Shown: positions 8,269-18,118, counted from the stretch's first letter. The stretch is DNA of 32,088 nucleotides from Flavobacteriales bacterium (GCA_025451295.1 JANWKQ010000106.1:1-32088); one strand, 5' to 3'. Translations and numbers: made by a program. The notes: a model not told the origin generated them from the sequence alone.

Positions 8269-10536
8269 TTAGTCTTTAACTACCTGCAGCTTGGCAAACT
8301 TAAGAAGTAGTTTCTTTTCTCCATCCTTTTCGAATTTAATGGTCGCCATTTTACTGTCCCCATTGCCATCAATAGAAACAATTTTTCCTTTTCCAAAACG
8401 AGCATGCATTACCTCCAGTCCGGCTTTAAAACTTCCAACAGGATCTCCTTTGGTAGATGATTTACTTGCGATACTAACTTTTTTTAAATGCGAATGCGCA
8501 GGAATGGAATAAGAATTCAGATTCAATCCACCTGATTCAATCTTCTTTCCCTGAAAAACACGTTGCTGATTTCCTGCATGTGCAAAGTCAAGATAGCTTT
8601 CATCTACCTCATGTAGAAATCTGCTTGGATCTGAATGAATGAGATTCCCATATTTAAAACGGCTTTGTGCAAAAGAAAAGGTAAGCTGTTGCATGGCTCT
8701 TGTAATGGCCACATAAAATAGTCTTCGTTCCTCTTCCAGTTCTTCGCGTGAATTAATACTCAACTGTGAAGGAAATAAATTCTCCTCTAACCCAACCACA
8801 AAAACATAAGGGAATTCCAGTCCTTTGGAAGCATGAATCGTCATGAGAGTAACACGGTCCTTTTCATCATCCTCGTCTTTATCTGCATCGGTTAATAAAG
8901 CAATATCCTCCATATAACGTGGAAGGAAATTCCCATCCGAATGGTCTTTATTGTTTTCGGTAAATTCTTTTATCCCGTTTAATAATTCCTGAACATTTTC
9001 GTAACGGTTGACTCCTTCGGGTGTTTTATCGCTGTACAGATCCTTCAGTAATCCGGAACTCGAGGCAATAAAACTGGCCGCATCAAAAGCATTTTTTTGT
9101 CTGATCATTATTTCAAATCCATGAATCAGCTGTCTGAATTCGTCTATTTTTTTTACAATCGCCGGTGCCAGTTTAATGTCAAGTTTTTTTATATTCTCTA
9201 AAACCTGCCAAACGGAGATCTCATTTTCTGCGGCGGCAACAATGATCTTGTCGAGGGTTGTTTTACCAATCCCTCTGGCCGGATAATTAATGATCCGTTT
9301 AAGCGCTTCTTCATCATTGTGATTTACACATAATCTCAAATACGATAAAATATCCTTGATTTCCCTGCGCTGATAAAAGGATAGCCCTCCATATACCCGG
9401 TAAGGAATATTCAACCTTCTCAATGCCTCTTCCATCGCCCTTGATTGAATATTGGTACGATACAAAACTGCAAAATCCTTATTCGCCAGTTGATGGTTCA
9501 TTCTAAAATTAAAAATGGATTGGGCCACAAAATTGCCTTCTTCATTGTCAGTCGTTGCTTTGATCACCTGGATCTTTGAACCTTCGGAATTATCTGTCCA
9601 CACGATCTTTTCCAACTGATTCTTATTTTTCTCAATTACTGAATTAGCGGCCGCGACTATGTTTTTTGTGCTCCGGTAATTCTGTTCTAATTTATATGTT
9701 TTAAGTTCTGGATAATCTTTTTTGAAATTCAGAATATTGCCGATATCAGCTCCTCTGAATGCATAAATACTTTGAGCATCGTCACCTACTACACAAATAT
9801 TCTGATACAATGCAGAAAGTTGTTTGATGATGGCATATTGGGCAAAATTTGTATCCTGAAACTCATCCACCAAAACAAATTTAAATCTATGCTGGTATTT
9901 ATGTAACAGATCTGGATATTGATGGAACAGTTCGTACGTTTTAAGCAGAAGATCATCAAAATCCATCGCGCTGGCCTTAAAACAACGCATCACGTATTTC
10001 TCATAAATGACTCCAATTTTCGGTCTTCGTGCCTCCAGATCATCTGCCTGAATGTCCTGATTCAGTTTATAGGCAATTGCATTGATCAAAGAGTTTTTTG
10101 CCGAACTGATCCTGTTTTGAACCATATTGGGCTTATAAATCTTATCATCCAATCCCATTTCAATAATGATCGTCTTCAAAAGATTTTTTGAATCATCTGA
10201 ATCATAAATGGTAAAATTCGCAGGAAACCCAATCTTGTCTGATTCAGCTCTAAGTATTTTTGAAAAAACAGAATGGAAGGTTCCCATCCATAAATTTCTG
10301 GCTTCAGTAATGCCAACTACTTTGGCAATCCTTTCCTTCATTTCCTTCGCCGCTTTATTGGTGAATGTGAGTGAAAGAATATTGAAAGGATCCACTCCTT
10401 TCTGGATGAGATATGCAATCCGGTAGGTAAGCACCCTGGTTTTACCAGAACCCGCACCGGCTATTATCATCACAGGCCCCTCCACTGTTTGCACTGCCAA
10501 TGCCTGTGGTTCATTCAACTCTTTTATATAATTCAA
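8269..10536 (-). CDS. pcrA: ATP-dependent DNA helicase, PcrA/UvrD family
   Basis: A 755-aa superfamily 1A 3'-5' DNA helicase for nucleotide-excision and mismatch repair and for removing replication roadblocks. All core motifs are visible: Walker A AGAGSGKT (about 26-33), motif Ia LTFTNKAAKEMKER, motif II VLVDEFQDTN, motif III VGDDAQSIYAFRGAD, motif IV LEQNYRSTKNI, motif V MTIHASKGLEFPYVFVVG and motif VI EERRLFYVAITRA. The C-terminal segment VMHARFGKGKIVSIDGNGDSKMATIKFEKDGEKKLLLKFAKL is the Tudor-like domain typical of PcrA/UvrD, which contacts RNA polymerase in studied homologues. The start codon is TTG at 10536. No in-frame ATG lies upstream before a stop, and MNYIKELNEPQ aligns with family N-termini. 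A -7 box TATCTTTG sits 25 bp upstream. It is divergent from the thioesterase gene. Confidence 0.96.
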   Translation of the reverse strand: MNYIKELNEPQALAVQTVEGPVMIIAGAGSGKTRVLTYRIAYLIQKGVDPFNILSLTFTNKAAKEMKERIAKVVGITEARNLWMGTFHSVFSKILRAESDKIGFPANFTIYDSDDSKNLLKTIIIEMGLDDKIYKPNMVQNRISSAKNSLINAIAYKLNQDIQADDLEARRPKIGVIYEKYVMRCFKASAMDFDDLLLKTYELFHQYPDLLHKYQHRFKFVLVDEFQDTNFAQYAIIKQLSALYQNICVVGDDAQSIYAFRGADIGNILNFKKDYPELKTYKLEQNYRSTKNIVAAANSVIEKNKNQLEKIVWTDNSEGSKIQVIKATTDNEEGNFVAQSIFNFRMNHQLANKDFAVLYRTNIQSRAMEEALRRLNIPYRVYGGLSFYQRREIKDILSYLRLCVNHNDEEALKRIINYPARGIGKTTLDKIIVAAAENEISVWQVLENIKKLDIKLAPAIVKKIDEFRQLIHGFEIMIRQKNAFDAASFIASSSGLLKDLYSDKTPEGVNRYENVQELLNGIKEFTENNKDHSDGNFLPRYMEDIALLTDADKDEDDEKDRVTLMTIHASKGLEFPYVFVVGLEENLFPSQLSINSREELEEERRLFYVAITRAMQQLTFSFAQSRFKYGNLIHSDPSRFLHEVDESYLDFAHAGNQQRVFQGKKIESGGLNLNSYSIPAHSHLKKVSIASKSSTKGDPVGSFKAGLEVMHARFGKGKIVSIDGNGDSKMATIKFEKDGEKKLLLKFAKLQVVKD

Positions 10537-10561
10537 TTTCGGCCCTGATTTTTTAGGACAC

Positions 10562-10569
10562 CAAAGATA
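10562..10569 (-). promoter_or_regulatory. -7 box TATCTTTG of pcrA
   Basis: A perfect match to the Bacteroidota -7 consensus TAnnTTTG on the minus strand, 25 bp upstream of the TTG start of pcrA. No good -33 TTTG is seen at the expected spacing. The same octamer precedes asnS and the amidase gene. Confidence 0.55.
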
Positions 10570-10660
10570 CTAAACCAGTGATTCTCTTTCATTGGCCATT
10601 TTTTAGTTTGGCCGTTAAGTTTTCAACATTATAAGTACCTTCACCAAATAAACACAATGT

Positions 10661-11044
10661 ATGTTACAAGAACGTATAGACAAGTCGGAGACAAGGATTT
10701 TCAAAGCGGTCTTCCCCAATACAACCAATCATTATGACACATTATTTGGCGGAACTGCCATGCATTTGATGGATGAAGTGGCTTTTATTACTGCTACCCG
10801 TTTTACCCGTCAAAGAACTGTAACCGTTTCTTCAGACCGCATTGATTTTAAAATGCCTATACCTGCAGGAACCATCGTAGAACTCATTGGCCGTGTTTCC
10901 TATATCGGCAAAACTTCGCTAAAAATAAAGGTGGATGTGTGGATTGAACAAATGTATACCGAGGAACGGGAAAAAGCGATTTCAGGAGAATTTACCTTCG
11001 TTGCTATTGATGATAATAAAAAACCTGTTAAATTAGCCATCTGA
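10661..11044 (+). CDS. Acyl-CoA thioesterase, hotdog fold (YciA-like)
   Basis: A 127-aa single hotdog-domain protein expected to hydrolyse acyl-CoA thioesters to free acid and CoA in the cytoplasm. Family features are the opening ...FPNTTNHYDTLFGGTAMHLMDEVAFITATRFTRQRTVTVSSDRIDFKMPIPAGTIVELIGRVSYIGKTSLKIKVDVWIE. The N-x(4)-LFGG-x(5)-MDE segment holds the Asn/Gly and Asp/Glu active-site residues of YciA and BFIT-type thioesterases. Length is normal for the family, which works as an oligomer. The ATG at 10661 precedes this domain directly. It probably forms a two-gene unit with the following 602-aa gene (27-bp gap). A weak -7-like TACCTTCA lies at 10636-10643. The acyl substrate cannot be told from sequence. 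Confidence 0.88.
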   Translation: MLQERIDKSETRIFKAVFPNTTNHYDTLFGGTAMHLMDEVAFITATRFTRQRTVTVSSDRIDFKMPIPAGTIVELIGRVSYIGKTSLKIKVDVWIEQMYTEEREKAISGEFTFVAIDDNKKPVKLAI

Positions 11045-11071
11045 GAACAGACATTAACCCTTTCATAAACT

Positions 11072-12880
11072 ATGAAGAACAAACATCTTTTTTTCGGATT
11101 CTTATTAGCCTTGGTGGCTCTTATTTTTATTTCGCCTGAACTTTTTGCACGTGCAGGCGGAGGTGGCGATTATGGCGGTGGAGGTGGAAACGGCGGCGGT
11201 GATAGTGGTGGTCTGTTTCTCATTATTTACTACATCTTCATGCTATTGCCTTTCCCGATCAACATTATCGCCGTAGTTATTGTTGTGGCGATCTTTATCT
11301 ATTTCGGGCGTAAAAAGAAAATAAAGATGAATCAGAAATCTGTTTTCAATAATATTCCAACCGGCAATAATCAAAATGCTAAAGGTGTTCAGCAAAAAGA
11401 AATTCCGCTGAAGTATGCGAATTCAGGCGACATTAAAGCAAAGATCGAACATGCCTTTTTACAGATTCAAAAGGGATGGCAAAATCAGGACCTCAGTAAA
11501 GTGCGGAAATTTATTTCTGATGGAGTGTATCAACGTTTTACCACACAGTTCACCATCATGAATATTCTCGAGCAAAAAAATGTGATTTATGATATCAAGA
11601 TCCATAACATTACCACTGTAGACAGTCATGAAGAAAATGAATATGCAATTGTTGATGCAGCTATCCATGCAACCATTGTGGATGAATATAAAAGCGCCAA
11701 ATATCCACAGTTCAATCAGGGAGGTTCTGATACTTTTGTGGAATACTGGAGTTTTATTCGCAAGAAAAATGTAACGGAAGCAAAAGATCTTTATTTTTCT
11801 CACAACTGTCCTAAATGCGGAAATAGTTTACCAGAAGATGCCGGTGAAGTTTCGAAATGTGATAGCTGTGGAACATTGACCAATTCCGGTGAATATGATT
11901 GGGTGCTTGCAGAAATTACCCAAACCGTAGATTACAATGCGAATGGATTTAAGAAAGCAGATTCTGTGGCTAAAAAATTACTTGAAGTATACAAAAAGGA
12001 TCCAACCTTCAGCATACAGATGATGGAGGATAAAGCAAGCAATGCATTTCTGCAGATCCTTACGGCCCGCACCAAAAGTAAAGCCGAGCTCGCCCGGAGA
12101 TTTGTTTCCGATACCTACTATAGCAGGTTGGAAACCGAAGTAAAATCAGATACCGGTAAAGCATATGTTCGTTTGTATTTAAATCATGTAGACCTTGTGA
12201 ATGGTTACAGCAAAGAACAGATGGATTATCTCATCTTTAACATTAAGTATACCAAACAACAATTAAAACTCGATGGAGGAAAAGGTCAGCTCATCGATCA
12301 TGCACCTTTCACTATGCAAAAGGTAATGGTGATGTGCAGGGCAAGCAATGCGGCGCCGGCAAAGGGACAACTCTATGCGCATTCCTGTCCGAATTGTGCA
12401 GGGCCCATTAGTGATACCATTGATACCAAGTGTAGCTATTGTGGTGAGGCATTGAACAGTCCTAATTTCGAATGGATCGTTGACAATGTATACGATTCGA
12501 ATGAATACAAAGAGGTTAAATCTACCCTTACGGACATTCCGATGATCACAAATGCAAATCCGGAGGATACCGAAAAACTATTCAAGGTAAGGGACTATGC
12601 CTTCAATAATATTCTGATCATTATGGCAGCTGATGGTGTTTATTCCGACGAAGAAAAAGCACACGTGAATCAGTTGGCCAAACAATTCAAATATCATGAG
12701 CAACAAGTGGCAGGTTGGGTTCAGTTAGCTGAACAGAAAAAGTTGTCGATGATATGGCCATACGAAAAAGAAGACAAGCAAAAGGTATATGCCATGATGG
12801 AAAAGGCTGCCATGGCGGATAACCAGATCCAGGATTCTGAAAGACAATTACTGGAGCAGGCGAAACAGTACCTGAACTAA
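11072..12880 (+). CDS. Membrane protein with two Tim44-like modules, two zinc ribbons and a TerB-like domain
   Basis: A 602-aa protein. An N-terminal hydrophobic segment (about 7-26) resembles a signal sequence and ends before a glycine-rich stretch (GGGGDYGGGGGNGGGDSGG, 29-47). A long membrane segment (48-79) and a basic KKKIK stop-transfer stretch follow, so the rest probably faces the cytoplasm. Residues about 118-235 (IKAKIEHAFLQIQKGWQNQDLSKVRKFISDGVYQRF) look like a Tim44-type lipid/protein-binding domain. A four-Cys zinc ribbon follows at C246/C249/C263/C266. A second Tim44-like module (about 318-430) precedes a second zinc ribbon at C439/C442/C454/C457. The C-terminus (about 505-600: IIMAADGVYSDEEKAHVNQLAKQF ... 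MADNQIQDSERQLL) is a TerB-like helical domain with its paired acidic D-G-x-x-x-x-E-E motifs. The domain calls are by eye. Likely a membrane-associated scaffold; the function is unknown. Confidence 0.85.
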   Translation: MKNKHLFFGFLLALVALIFISPELFARAGGGGDYGGGGGNGGGDSGGLFLIIYYIFMLLPFPINIIAVVIVVAIFIYFGRKKKIKMNQKSVFNNIPTGNNQNAKGVQQKEIPLKYANSGDIKAKIEHAFLQIQKGWQNQDLSKVRKFISDGVYQRFTTQFTIMNILEQKNVIYDIKIHNITTVDSHEENEYAIVDAAIHATIVDEYKSAKYPQFNQGGSDTFVEYWSFIRKKNVTEAKDLYFSHNCPKCGNSLPEDAGEVSKCDSCGTLTNSGEYDWVLAEITQTVDYNANGFKKADSVAKKLLEVYKKDPTFSIQMMEDKASNAFLQILTARTKSKAELARRFVSDTYYSRLETEVKSDTGKAYVRLYLNHVDLVNGYSKEQMDYLIFNIKYTKQQLKLDGGKGQLIDHAPFTMQKVMVMCRASNAAPAKGQLYAHSCPNCAGPISDTIDTKCSYCGEALNSPNFEWIVDNVYDSNEYKEVKSTLTDIPMITNANPEDTEKLFKVRDYAFNNILIIMAADGVYSDEEKAHVNQLAKQFKYHEQQVAGWVQLAEQKKLSMIWPYEKEDKQKVYAMMEKAAMADNQIQDSERQLLEQAKQYLN

Positions 12881-12900
12881 TTTGAATTTCAAATCTCCAA

Positions 12901-14349
12901 TTAAAACTCTGCACTCTTAGGGGTTCGGGGAAATGCGCTTACATCTCTTACATTCGTCATTCCTGTAACGAAAAGAAGTAATCTTTCAAAACCCAATCCA
13001 TATCCGGCATGTGGAACGGTTCCGAATTTACGTGTATCAAGGTACCACCACAATTCTTTGGCCGGGATATTCATTTCATTCATACGCTGCAATAATTTAT
13101 CGTGCCGTTCTTCCCTTTGTGATCCACCCACAATCTCTCCAATTCCCGGGAATAAAATATCCATGGCCCGAACCGTTGTTCCATCTTCGTTCTGGCGCAT
13201 ATAGAATGCCTTGATCTCCTTTGGATAATCCGTCAGGATCACGGGTTTTTTAAAATGTTTTTCCACCAGGTATCTTTCATGTTCACTTTGAAGATCGGTG
13301 CCAAATCCTTTTACCTCGTATTGGAATTTTTTCTCTTTAGCCGGTTTGCTTTTTTGCAAAATATCAATGGCCTCTGTATAAGTAAGACGAACGAAATCAT
13401 GGTCAACAATAAATTGCAACCTTTCTAACAACGACATCTCACTTCTTTCCTCCTTCTTTTTGTTTTTTTCTTCATCCAGTGCACGCTGATTTAAAAAAGC
13501 CAGATCGTCGGCACAATTATCCAATGCATATTGTACTAAATATTTTAAATTGGCTTCGGCCAGGTCCATGTTATCATTCAGATCATTAAAGGCCACTTCA
13601 GGTTCTATCATCCAGAACTCCGCAAGATGTCTGGCTGTCAACGAGTTTTCTGCCCGAAAAGTGGGTCCAAAAGTATACACCTTACTTAAAGCCAGAGCCG
13701 CCAACTCTGCTTCGAGCTGACCGCTTACGGTAAGATTTGCTACACGTCCAAAAAAGTCCTGTGTATAATCCACTTCCCCTTTTTCATTTTTTGGAGGGTT
13801 CACAGGATCCAACGTCGATACTCTAAACATTTCCCCCGCTCCTTCAGCATCACTGGCTGTAATGATGGGTGTATGGATATTGAAAAAACCCCGGTCGTTA
13901 AAAATCTTATGCATGGCAAAAGTCATGGCGTGGCGAATTCTGAAAACAGCACTAAAGGTATTGGTGCGAAAACGTAGATGCGCAATTTCTCTCAGGTATT
14001 CCAATGAATGCGCTTTTGGCTGAAGTGGATACACATCAGGTTTTGTAATATCTGATTCTGAATCACCAATCACTTCAATTTTTTTTACATGGATCTCAAC
14101 GCTTTGTCCTTTTCCTTGTGATTCAACCAACATACCATCAACGATGAGACTTGCACCCGTTGTAATCCTTTTCAAAAGTTCAGGATCGGTATTTTCAAAA
14201 TCGATCACGGCCTGTATAGAATGGATCGTGCTTCCATCATTAATGTTGATAAACCTATTACTTCTGAAAGTTCGTACCCAACCGGCCACTTTTACTTCAG
14301 TTCCCGGTTTTATTTCTGTCAACAGTTTTTTGATCTCAATTTTTTCCAT
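12901..14349 (-). CDS. asnS: Asparaginyl-tRNA synthetase
   Basis: A 482-aa class IIb aminoacyl-tRNA synthetase that joins asparagine to tRNA-Asn using ATP in the cytoplasm. The N-terminal OB-fold anticodon-binding domain is visible ([32 protein letters not shown], about 20-55). The catalytic domain has motif 1 around [29 protein letters not shown], motif 2 [24 protein letters not shown] and motif 3 [29 protein letters not shown]. The ending [11 protein letters not shown] is typical of bacterial AsnRS and separates it from AspRS. The ATG at 14349 is the natural start, with a -7 box TATCTTTG 22 bp upstream. The gene converges on the 602-aa gene with a 20-bp gap. A short IR (TTTGAATTTCAAA) lies in the gap but no convincing terminator. 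Confidence 0.97.
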   Translation of the reverse strand: MEKIEIKKLLTEIKPGTEVKVAGWVRTFRSNRFININDGSTIHSIQAVIDFENTDPELLKRITTGASLIVDGMLVESQGKGQSVEIHVKKIEVIGDSESDITKPDVYPLQPKAHSLEYLREIAHLRFRTNTFSAVFRIRHAMTFAMHKIFNDRGFFNIHTPIITASDAEGAGEMFRVSTLDPVNPPKNEKGEVDYTQDFFGRVANLTVSGQLEAELAALALSKVYTFGPTFRAENSLTARHLAEFWMIEPEVAFNDLNDNMDLAEANLKYLVQYALDNCADDLAFLNQRALDEEKNKKKEERSEMSLLERLQFIVDHDFVRLTYTEAIDILQKSKPAKEKKFQYEVKGFGTDLQSEHERYLVEKHFKKPVILTDYPKEIKAFYMRQNEDGTTVRAMDILFPGIGEIVGGSQREERHDKLLQRMNEMNIPAKELWWYLDTRKFGTVPHAGYGLGFERLLLFVTGMTNVRDVSAFPRTPKSAEF

Positions 14350-14370
14350 ACCTCATTTTGTAACGGAGGC

Positions 14371-14378
14371 CAAAGATA
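14371..14378 (-). promoter_or_regulatory. -7 box TATCTTTG of asnS
   Basis: A perfect TAnnTTTG on the minus strand, 21 bp upstream of the asnS ATG, in the context TATCTTTGGCC that also precedes the amidase gene. A -33 element is not evident. Confidence 0.55.
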
Positions 14379-14465
14379 GGAAATTGATTTGTGACTTACG
14401 ATTTAGAGCCAGGGACGCGGACTTTGAGAGTTGCCGCTTTAATTCATACCTATACGATGTTTGAT

Positions 14466-14930
14466 CTAAGCTGACTTAGCATAAATCCACTTCTCAGCAT
14501 CTGAAAAGTTATTGAAAAACTTATATTGTATAGTACCATCTCCTTCAAGTTTTTCCAGGTTCTGCTTGATTTCCTCAAGAGCACTTAGTAAATTCAGATC
14601 ATCTGTTATAATCACAGCGCATTTTTCAAACCCGCTATTGCCCAAAACATTTGCGATCAACTGAGCATACCATTTCTGTAGGTCTGGAGAAATATTGAAT
14701 CTATTCAGGCGATGATCGCTGATCATATAATGTGCTTCGAAATCTCTGATGAGTTCAACCGTATCCTCAGCATCAGCCTTATAGTCTTCATCCGATATAT
14801 TCGCTGATTTTTCGTTCCAGATGGTAATGATCGTGCTCAATTCCTCATTGAAATACATAGTCTTAAAGGATACCTCGTATAATACCTTGTAAGACTCTGG
14901 AATACCTTGGTCAAGCGGGGTAGACACCAT
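14466..14930 (-). CDS. STAS/SpoIIAA-like small cytoplasmic protein (hypothetical)
   Basis: The ORF track gives 179 aa from 15005. I prefer the internal ATG at 14930 (154 aa, MVSTPLDQGIPESYK), because the upstream 25 residues (EKFEFYFYLHFCSKQ) look like translated AT-rich leader and a -7-like TACATTTC lies at 14949-14956. The body runs VLYEVSFKTMYFNEELSTIITIWNEKSANISDEDYKADAEDTVELIRDFEAHYMISDHRLNRFNISPDLQKWYAQLIA ... AVIITDDLNLLSALEEI ... YKFFNNFSDAEKWIY. This alternating strand/helix pattern with a final F.d..eAekWi segment resembles STAS/SEC14-like single-domain proteins common in Bacteroidota, proposed to act in regulation or partner switching. The assignment is tentative, and no catalytic motif is visible. 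No clear operon partner: the next upstream minus-strand gene ends 137 bp away from this start. Confidence 0.7.
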   Translation of the reverse strand: MVSTPLDQGIPESYKVLYEVSFKTMYFNEELSTIITIWNEKSANISDEDYKADAEDTVELIRDFEAHYMISDHRLNRFNISPDLQKWYAQLIANVLGNSGFEKCAVIITDDLNLLSALEEIKQNLEKLEGDGTIQYKFFNNFSDAEKWIYAKSA

Positions 14931-15067
14931 TTCACATTGTTTGGAACAGAAATGTAGATAAAAATAAAATTCAAATTTTTCGGCTGAGCAGTCGATGCCT
15001 TTCAATTAGGATTCGATAGGCTCTGTCTATTATTCGATAACTAAACCCATTTACTTGAGGATTAGGA

Positions 15068-18000
15068 TTATCTGGAGATTTCTACCTTGAAATGATAGTG
15101 ATTTTGGGTAGAACGCAATCTAAGCAAATAGGTAGCATTTGCAATCCCTTCAGGTATACTCAATAAAATATCCGATCCGGTCACAAGTACTTTTTCCTGT
15201 TTGATCATCGAGCCTTTCATATCTAACCATTCAATTGAATATTCCTCATTTTCTTTAAATCCACGGATATAAAGAAAATGATTCGCGGGATTTGGATAGA
15301 TCGAAAGAGAAGGTGTTATTTCGGTTTCAAGGCCCAGGTTCACATAAATAAAACCATCTGAAGTAGCAGAGATACTTTGAAGTCCTGCCCCGTTCTCCGA
15401 TTTTGCACTGATATAATACCATTGATTTGTAACAAGTGGAACGGTATCCATAAAATTGGTATAAAACCAGTTATCCTGCCAGCTTACCACATTACTATCA
15501 CCAGCGGTGGTTCCTACACAATAATAATAACGATTGATAGCAGAGTTGGTATCCACTGCAATATTCCAGTTTCCTCCAGCCAGGTTATTATTGGGAATGG
15601 TGTCCTCGTCGAAAATACTTATGTCATTTATATAGTAAAGGGCGGCAGGAGCAGTCCAGTCAACATTGATCATTTCATTCACGGTAGCAGACAAATTATT
15701 GGAGCTGTCTTTGCTGAAAGTATACAAACTTCCCGCTGGCACAGATGGCGAGGTGTTCTGATATATTAAATCGCAACCGGCACAATTTCCAACGGTGATG
15801 GTTGCAGGCAAATTAGAATATCTGGAACGATACACCTTAATATTTCCTACTTTAAAATTCGAATTACCACTTCTAAAAGAAACGTACTTTCCGGTACTGT
15901 ATGGAGTTGGATCTGTCCACTCACTGATCACCAGGTTGTCCTGATAAACCTTTAGGTTACCCGTGATGCGGTCATAAAACACTTTATAGTTATAGTATTG
16001 GTCAGCAGTTAAGGTTATATTATCAGTTTGCATAAGACTGAATACATCATTTACTACTTTATAAATTTCAATAGTTTGCTGATCAACCCTTAACCATACA
16101 AAATATGAGTTACCCCGATTGGTCAACTGAGCGCTGTCACAGAAAAAATGAAAACCAGCTCTGCGATTAGCACCAACCCCACCGATCGCAGCGGAGAATT
16201 CGTACATATAAATATTGGAGAGATCCTGCTTTAAGGAAGCATACATATTGGTGTTGCTTAATCCTTCATCACTTTGCTCAACCATTCCGCTGTTGAGTGT
16301 CCAGGTTCCGGTAGCTATGGTCCATTGTGGATTTAACGGAATCACATCAAATTCATCTCTTAAAAATCCGCGATTTGTATTGGCATAAAAACCAGTACCA
16401 TCAAAATAGGAAACATGATAATATGATTTCTCCAGACCACTTCCTCCCATTTCGTCAGAATCAGTAAAGTTAGCCGGAAAGTCTGCTGTCTGCCATGGAT
16501 TAGCAATGGAAACTGCACTCACTGGGGGAATTGAGTCTCCGGTATTCGGAGCTGTATTACTTGAATAGATAGCCTGCCATCCTGCAGCAACGGTGGCACA
16601 ATCAGATCTGAATTCAAAAGTTAATGTTCCGCCTGATGAAGTAATTGTTCCGGGATTACTTGTACCGGTATAATACCCGATCAAAGGCGCATTTAGGTCA
16701 GCACCGTCATATATATATAAATAGTCCCAGGTATATTCCAGATTAAAAGTATTGAAGGTAACTGTTACATTCGTTGCACCCGGAGGAGCGATCGTCCAGA
16801 TCGTTCTTTCATCATCCACATAATTTCCGCCGCTACCACCACTATCGTAAAAATTTCCATTTGCTGCAGTGATCATATTCACAGCAGGCGTTGGATGGAT
16901 CAGTTTAAAATACCGGTTCCAATCCCAATTTACGCCCGGATCGTTATGATTTTGATTCGGATAATGCATATGTCCTTTTATCCGTACACAACTTCCGGGT
17001 ATCCCATCATCCGCATATTCCACAGAAGATAACCAGGGCCACCAACCCGTGCGGATCCTGTTGATCCCATAATCGTCTGCTATATCAATGGTTAACGCTG
17101 AAGAAGAATTGTACATGGCTGTTGTATACCATGCTGGATTATTAACATACCCTTCATGTTCTATTCCAACCGTATATGGATTCTCAGTTCCTACATGCCA
17201 GGCTTTGTTGCTTTCCAGCACCTGTTGGGTAACCTGGCCATCCGATGAACGCATTACATAATGGCAACTTACGGAGGCAGCACAATTCTGAAACCAGGAA
17301 ATACAGCCTGCATAAGTTCCCTGTACGGTATGAACTGTAACTGCACTTACCGGAGTTCCAGCTCTGGAACTATAATTACAACTTGCTGCTGCATTCCATA
17401 ACGCAGGTGTATAATCGGCCGTTCTGTTTTCAGAACTCTCATTTGTACTTACAACATAAGAATCATGTGATTCATTTTCGATATGATCCGGATGTATATA
17501 AATTCTTCCAGCGGATAATACATTCCATTTTCCCTCGCCAAAAAATTCCAGGCCATCAATTGTGTACGCAGGAAATCCATAATAGGCTTGCATGGTGGGT
17601 TCATTTAAAAACTGGATAATTCCATAGAGATGCACATCGAATGCATAATTATTCCCCTGAATATTTCCATTCAAAGGAATTTCGGTCATCTGCATAAGTA
17701 AATGTAATTTCTCCTCAACTGAAGCGGTCGCAGCATGATGCGCATTTAAAACATAGTCAAAAGCAAGTGCATAAGCCATAATTTCTTCTTCCGGATTTTG
17801 CTTTAGCACATTTATTTCTTTTCCCGAAACAATGGAAATGAATTTTAAGTTTTCGTTAAAATATCCTTTGCCATTTTCAATTAAACCCATCACTCCTAAA
17901 TACTGAGGCATACCGGTACATGATGAGTCCATACTTTCAGTAAGATGGGTCATCCTTGTCTGATTGTAGGAAATGGCTTCCAGTAATCCAGCCGGAATAT

Positions 18001-18118
18001 TTGGATATAATTGATAAGCCTCGGTAAAAGAAGATTGATAAGAATTCTCAACCGGTAACATCTGCCCATTCAACGCCGCAGAACAAATGATAGAAATAAT
18101 GAGTAAAAGTTTTTTCAT
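15068..18118 (-). CDS. Secreted N-acetylmuramoyl-L-alanine amidase-type protein with CUB, LamG-like and T9SS type A domains
   Basis: A 1016-aa protein from the ATG at 18118, which gives a clean signal peptide MKKLLLIISIICSAALNGQ. The ORF-track start 16 codons earlier lies upstream of the -7 box and is unlikely. An N-terminal helical region (about 25-225; LLEAISYNQTRMTH) recalls a lysozyme-like or linker domain. An amidase_2/PGRP-type domain follows (about 230-410): VTVHTVQGTY, CHYVMRSSDGQVTQQVLESNKAWHVG, YTVGIEHEGY, IKGHMHYPNQNHNDPG, with candidate zinc ligands His (HTVQG), His (KGHMHYP) and Asp (NDPG). Next come a CUB-like domain (NGNFYDSGGSGGNYVDDERTIWTI ... YLYIYDGADLNAPLIGYYTG) and a LamG/concanavalin-like domain (about 560-770). 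The tail (LSIYPNPANHFLYIRG ... YLLRLRSTQNHYHFKVEISR) is a type A T9SS sorting domain. Probably cleaves peptidoglycan peptides outside the cell, or scavenges; substrate unverified. Confidence 0.88.
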   Translation of the reverse strand: MKKLLLIISIICSAALNGQMLPVENSYQSSFTEAYQLYPNIPAGLLEAISYNQTRMTHLTESMDSSCTGMPQYLGVMGLIENGKGYFNENLKFISIVSGKEINVLKQNPEEEIMAYALAFDYVLNAHHAATASVEEKLHLLMQMTEIPLNGNIQGNNYAFDVHLYGIIQFLNEPTMQAYYGFPAYTIDGLEFFGEGKWNVLSAGRIYIHPDHIENESHDSYVVSTNESSENRTADYTPALWNAAASCNYSSRAGTPVSAVTVHTVQGTYAGCISWFQNCAASVSCHYVMRSSDGQVTQQVLESNKAWHVGTENPYTVGIEHEGYVNNPAWYTTAMYNSSSALTIDIADDYGINRIRTGWWPWLSSVEYADDGIPGSCVRIKGHMHYPNQNHNDPGVNWDWNRYFKLIHPTPAVNMITAANGNFYDSGGSGGNYVDDERTIWTIAPPGATNVTVTFNTFNLEYTWDYLYIYDGADLNAPLIGYYTGTSNPGTITSSGGTLTFEFRSDCATVAAGWQAIYSSNTAPNTGDSIPPVSAVSIANPWQTADFPANFTDSDEMGGSGLEKSYYHVSYFDGTGFYANTNRGFLRDEFDVIPLNPQWTIATGTWTLNSGMVEQSDEGLSNTNMYASLKQDLSNIYMYEFSAAIGGVGANRRAGFHFFCDSAQLTNRGNSYFVWLRVDQQTIEIYKVVNDVFSLMQTDNITLTADQYYNYKVFYDRITGNLKVYQDNLVISEWTDPTPYSTGKYVSFRSGNSNFKVGNIKVYRSRYSNLPATITVGNCAGCDLIYQNTSPSVPAGSLYTFSKDSSNNLSATVNEMINVDWTAPAALYYINDISIFDEDTIPNNNLAGGNWNIAVDTNSAINRYYYCVGTTAGDSNVVSWQDNWFYTNFMDTVPLVTNQWYYISAKSENGAGLQSISATSDGFIYVNLGLETEITPSLSIYPNPANHFLYIRGFKENEEYSIEWLDMKGSMIKQEKVLVTGSDILLSIPEGIANATYLLRLRSTQNHYHFKVEISR

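Noticed and set aside
12881-12893. TTTGAATTTCAAA palindrome between the 602-aa gene and asnS
   Set aside because: Too AT-rich and short for a stable terminator; may be chance.
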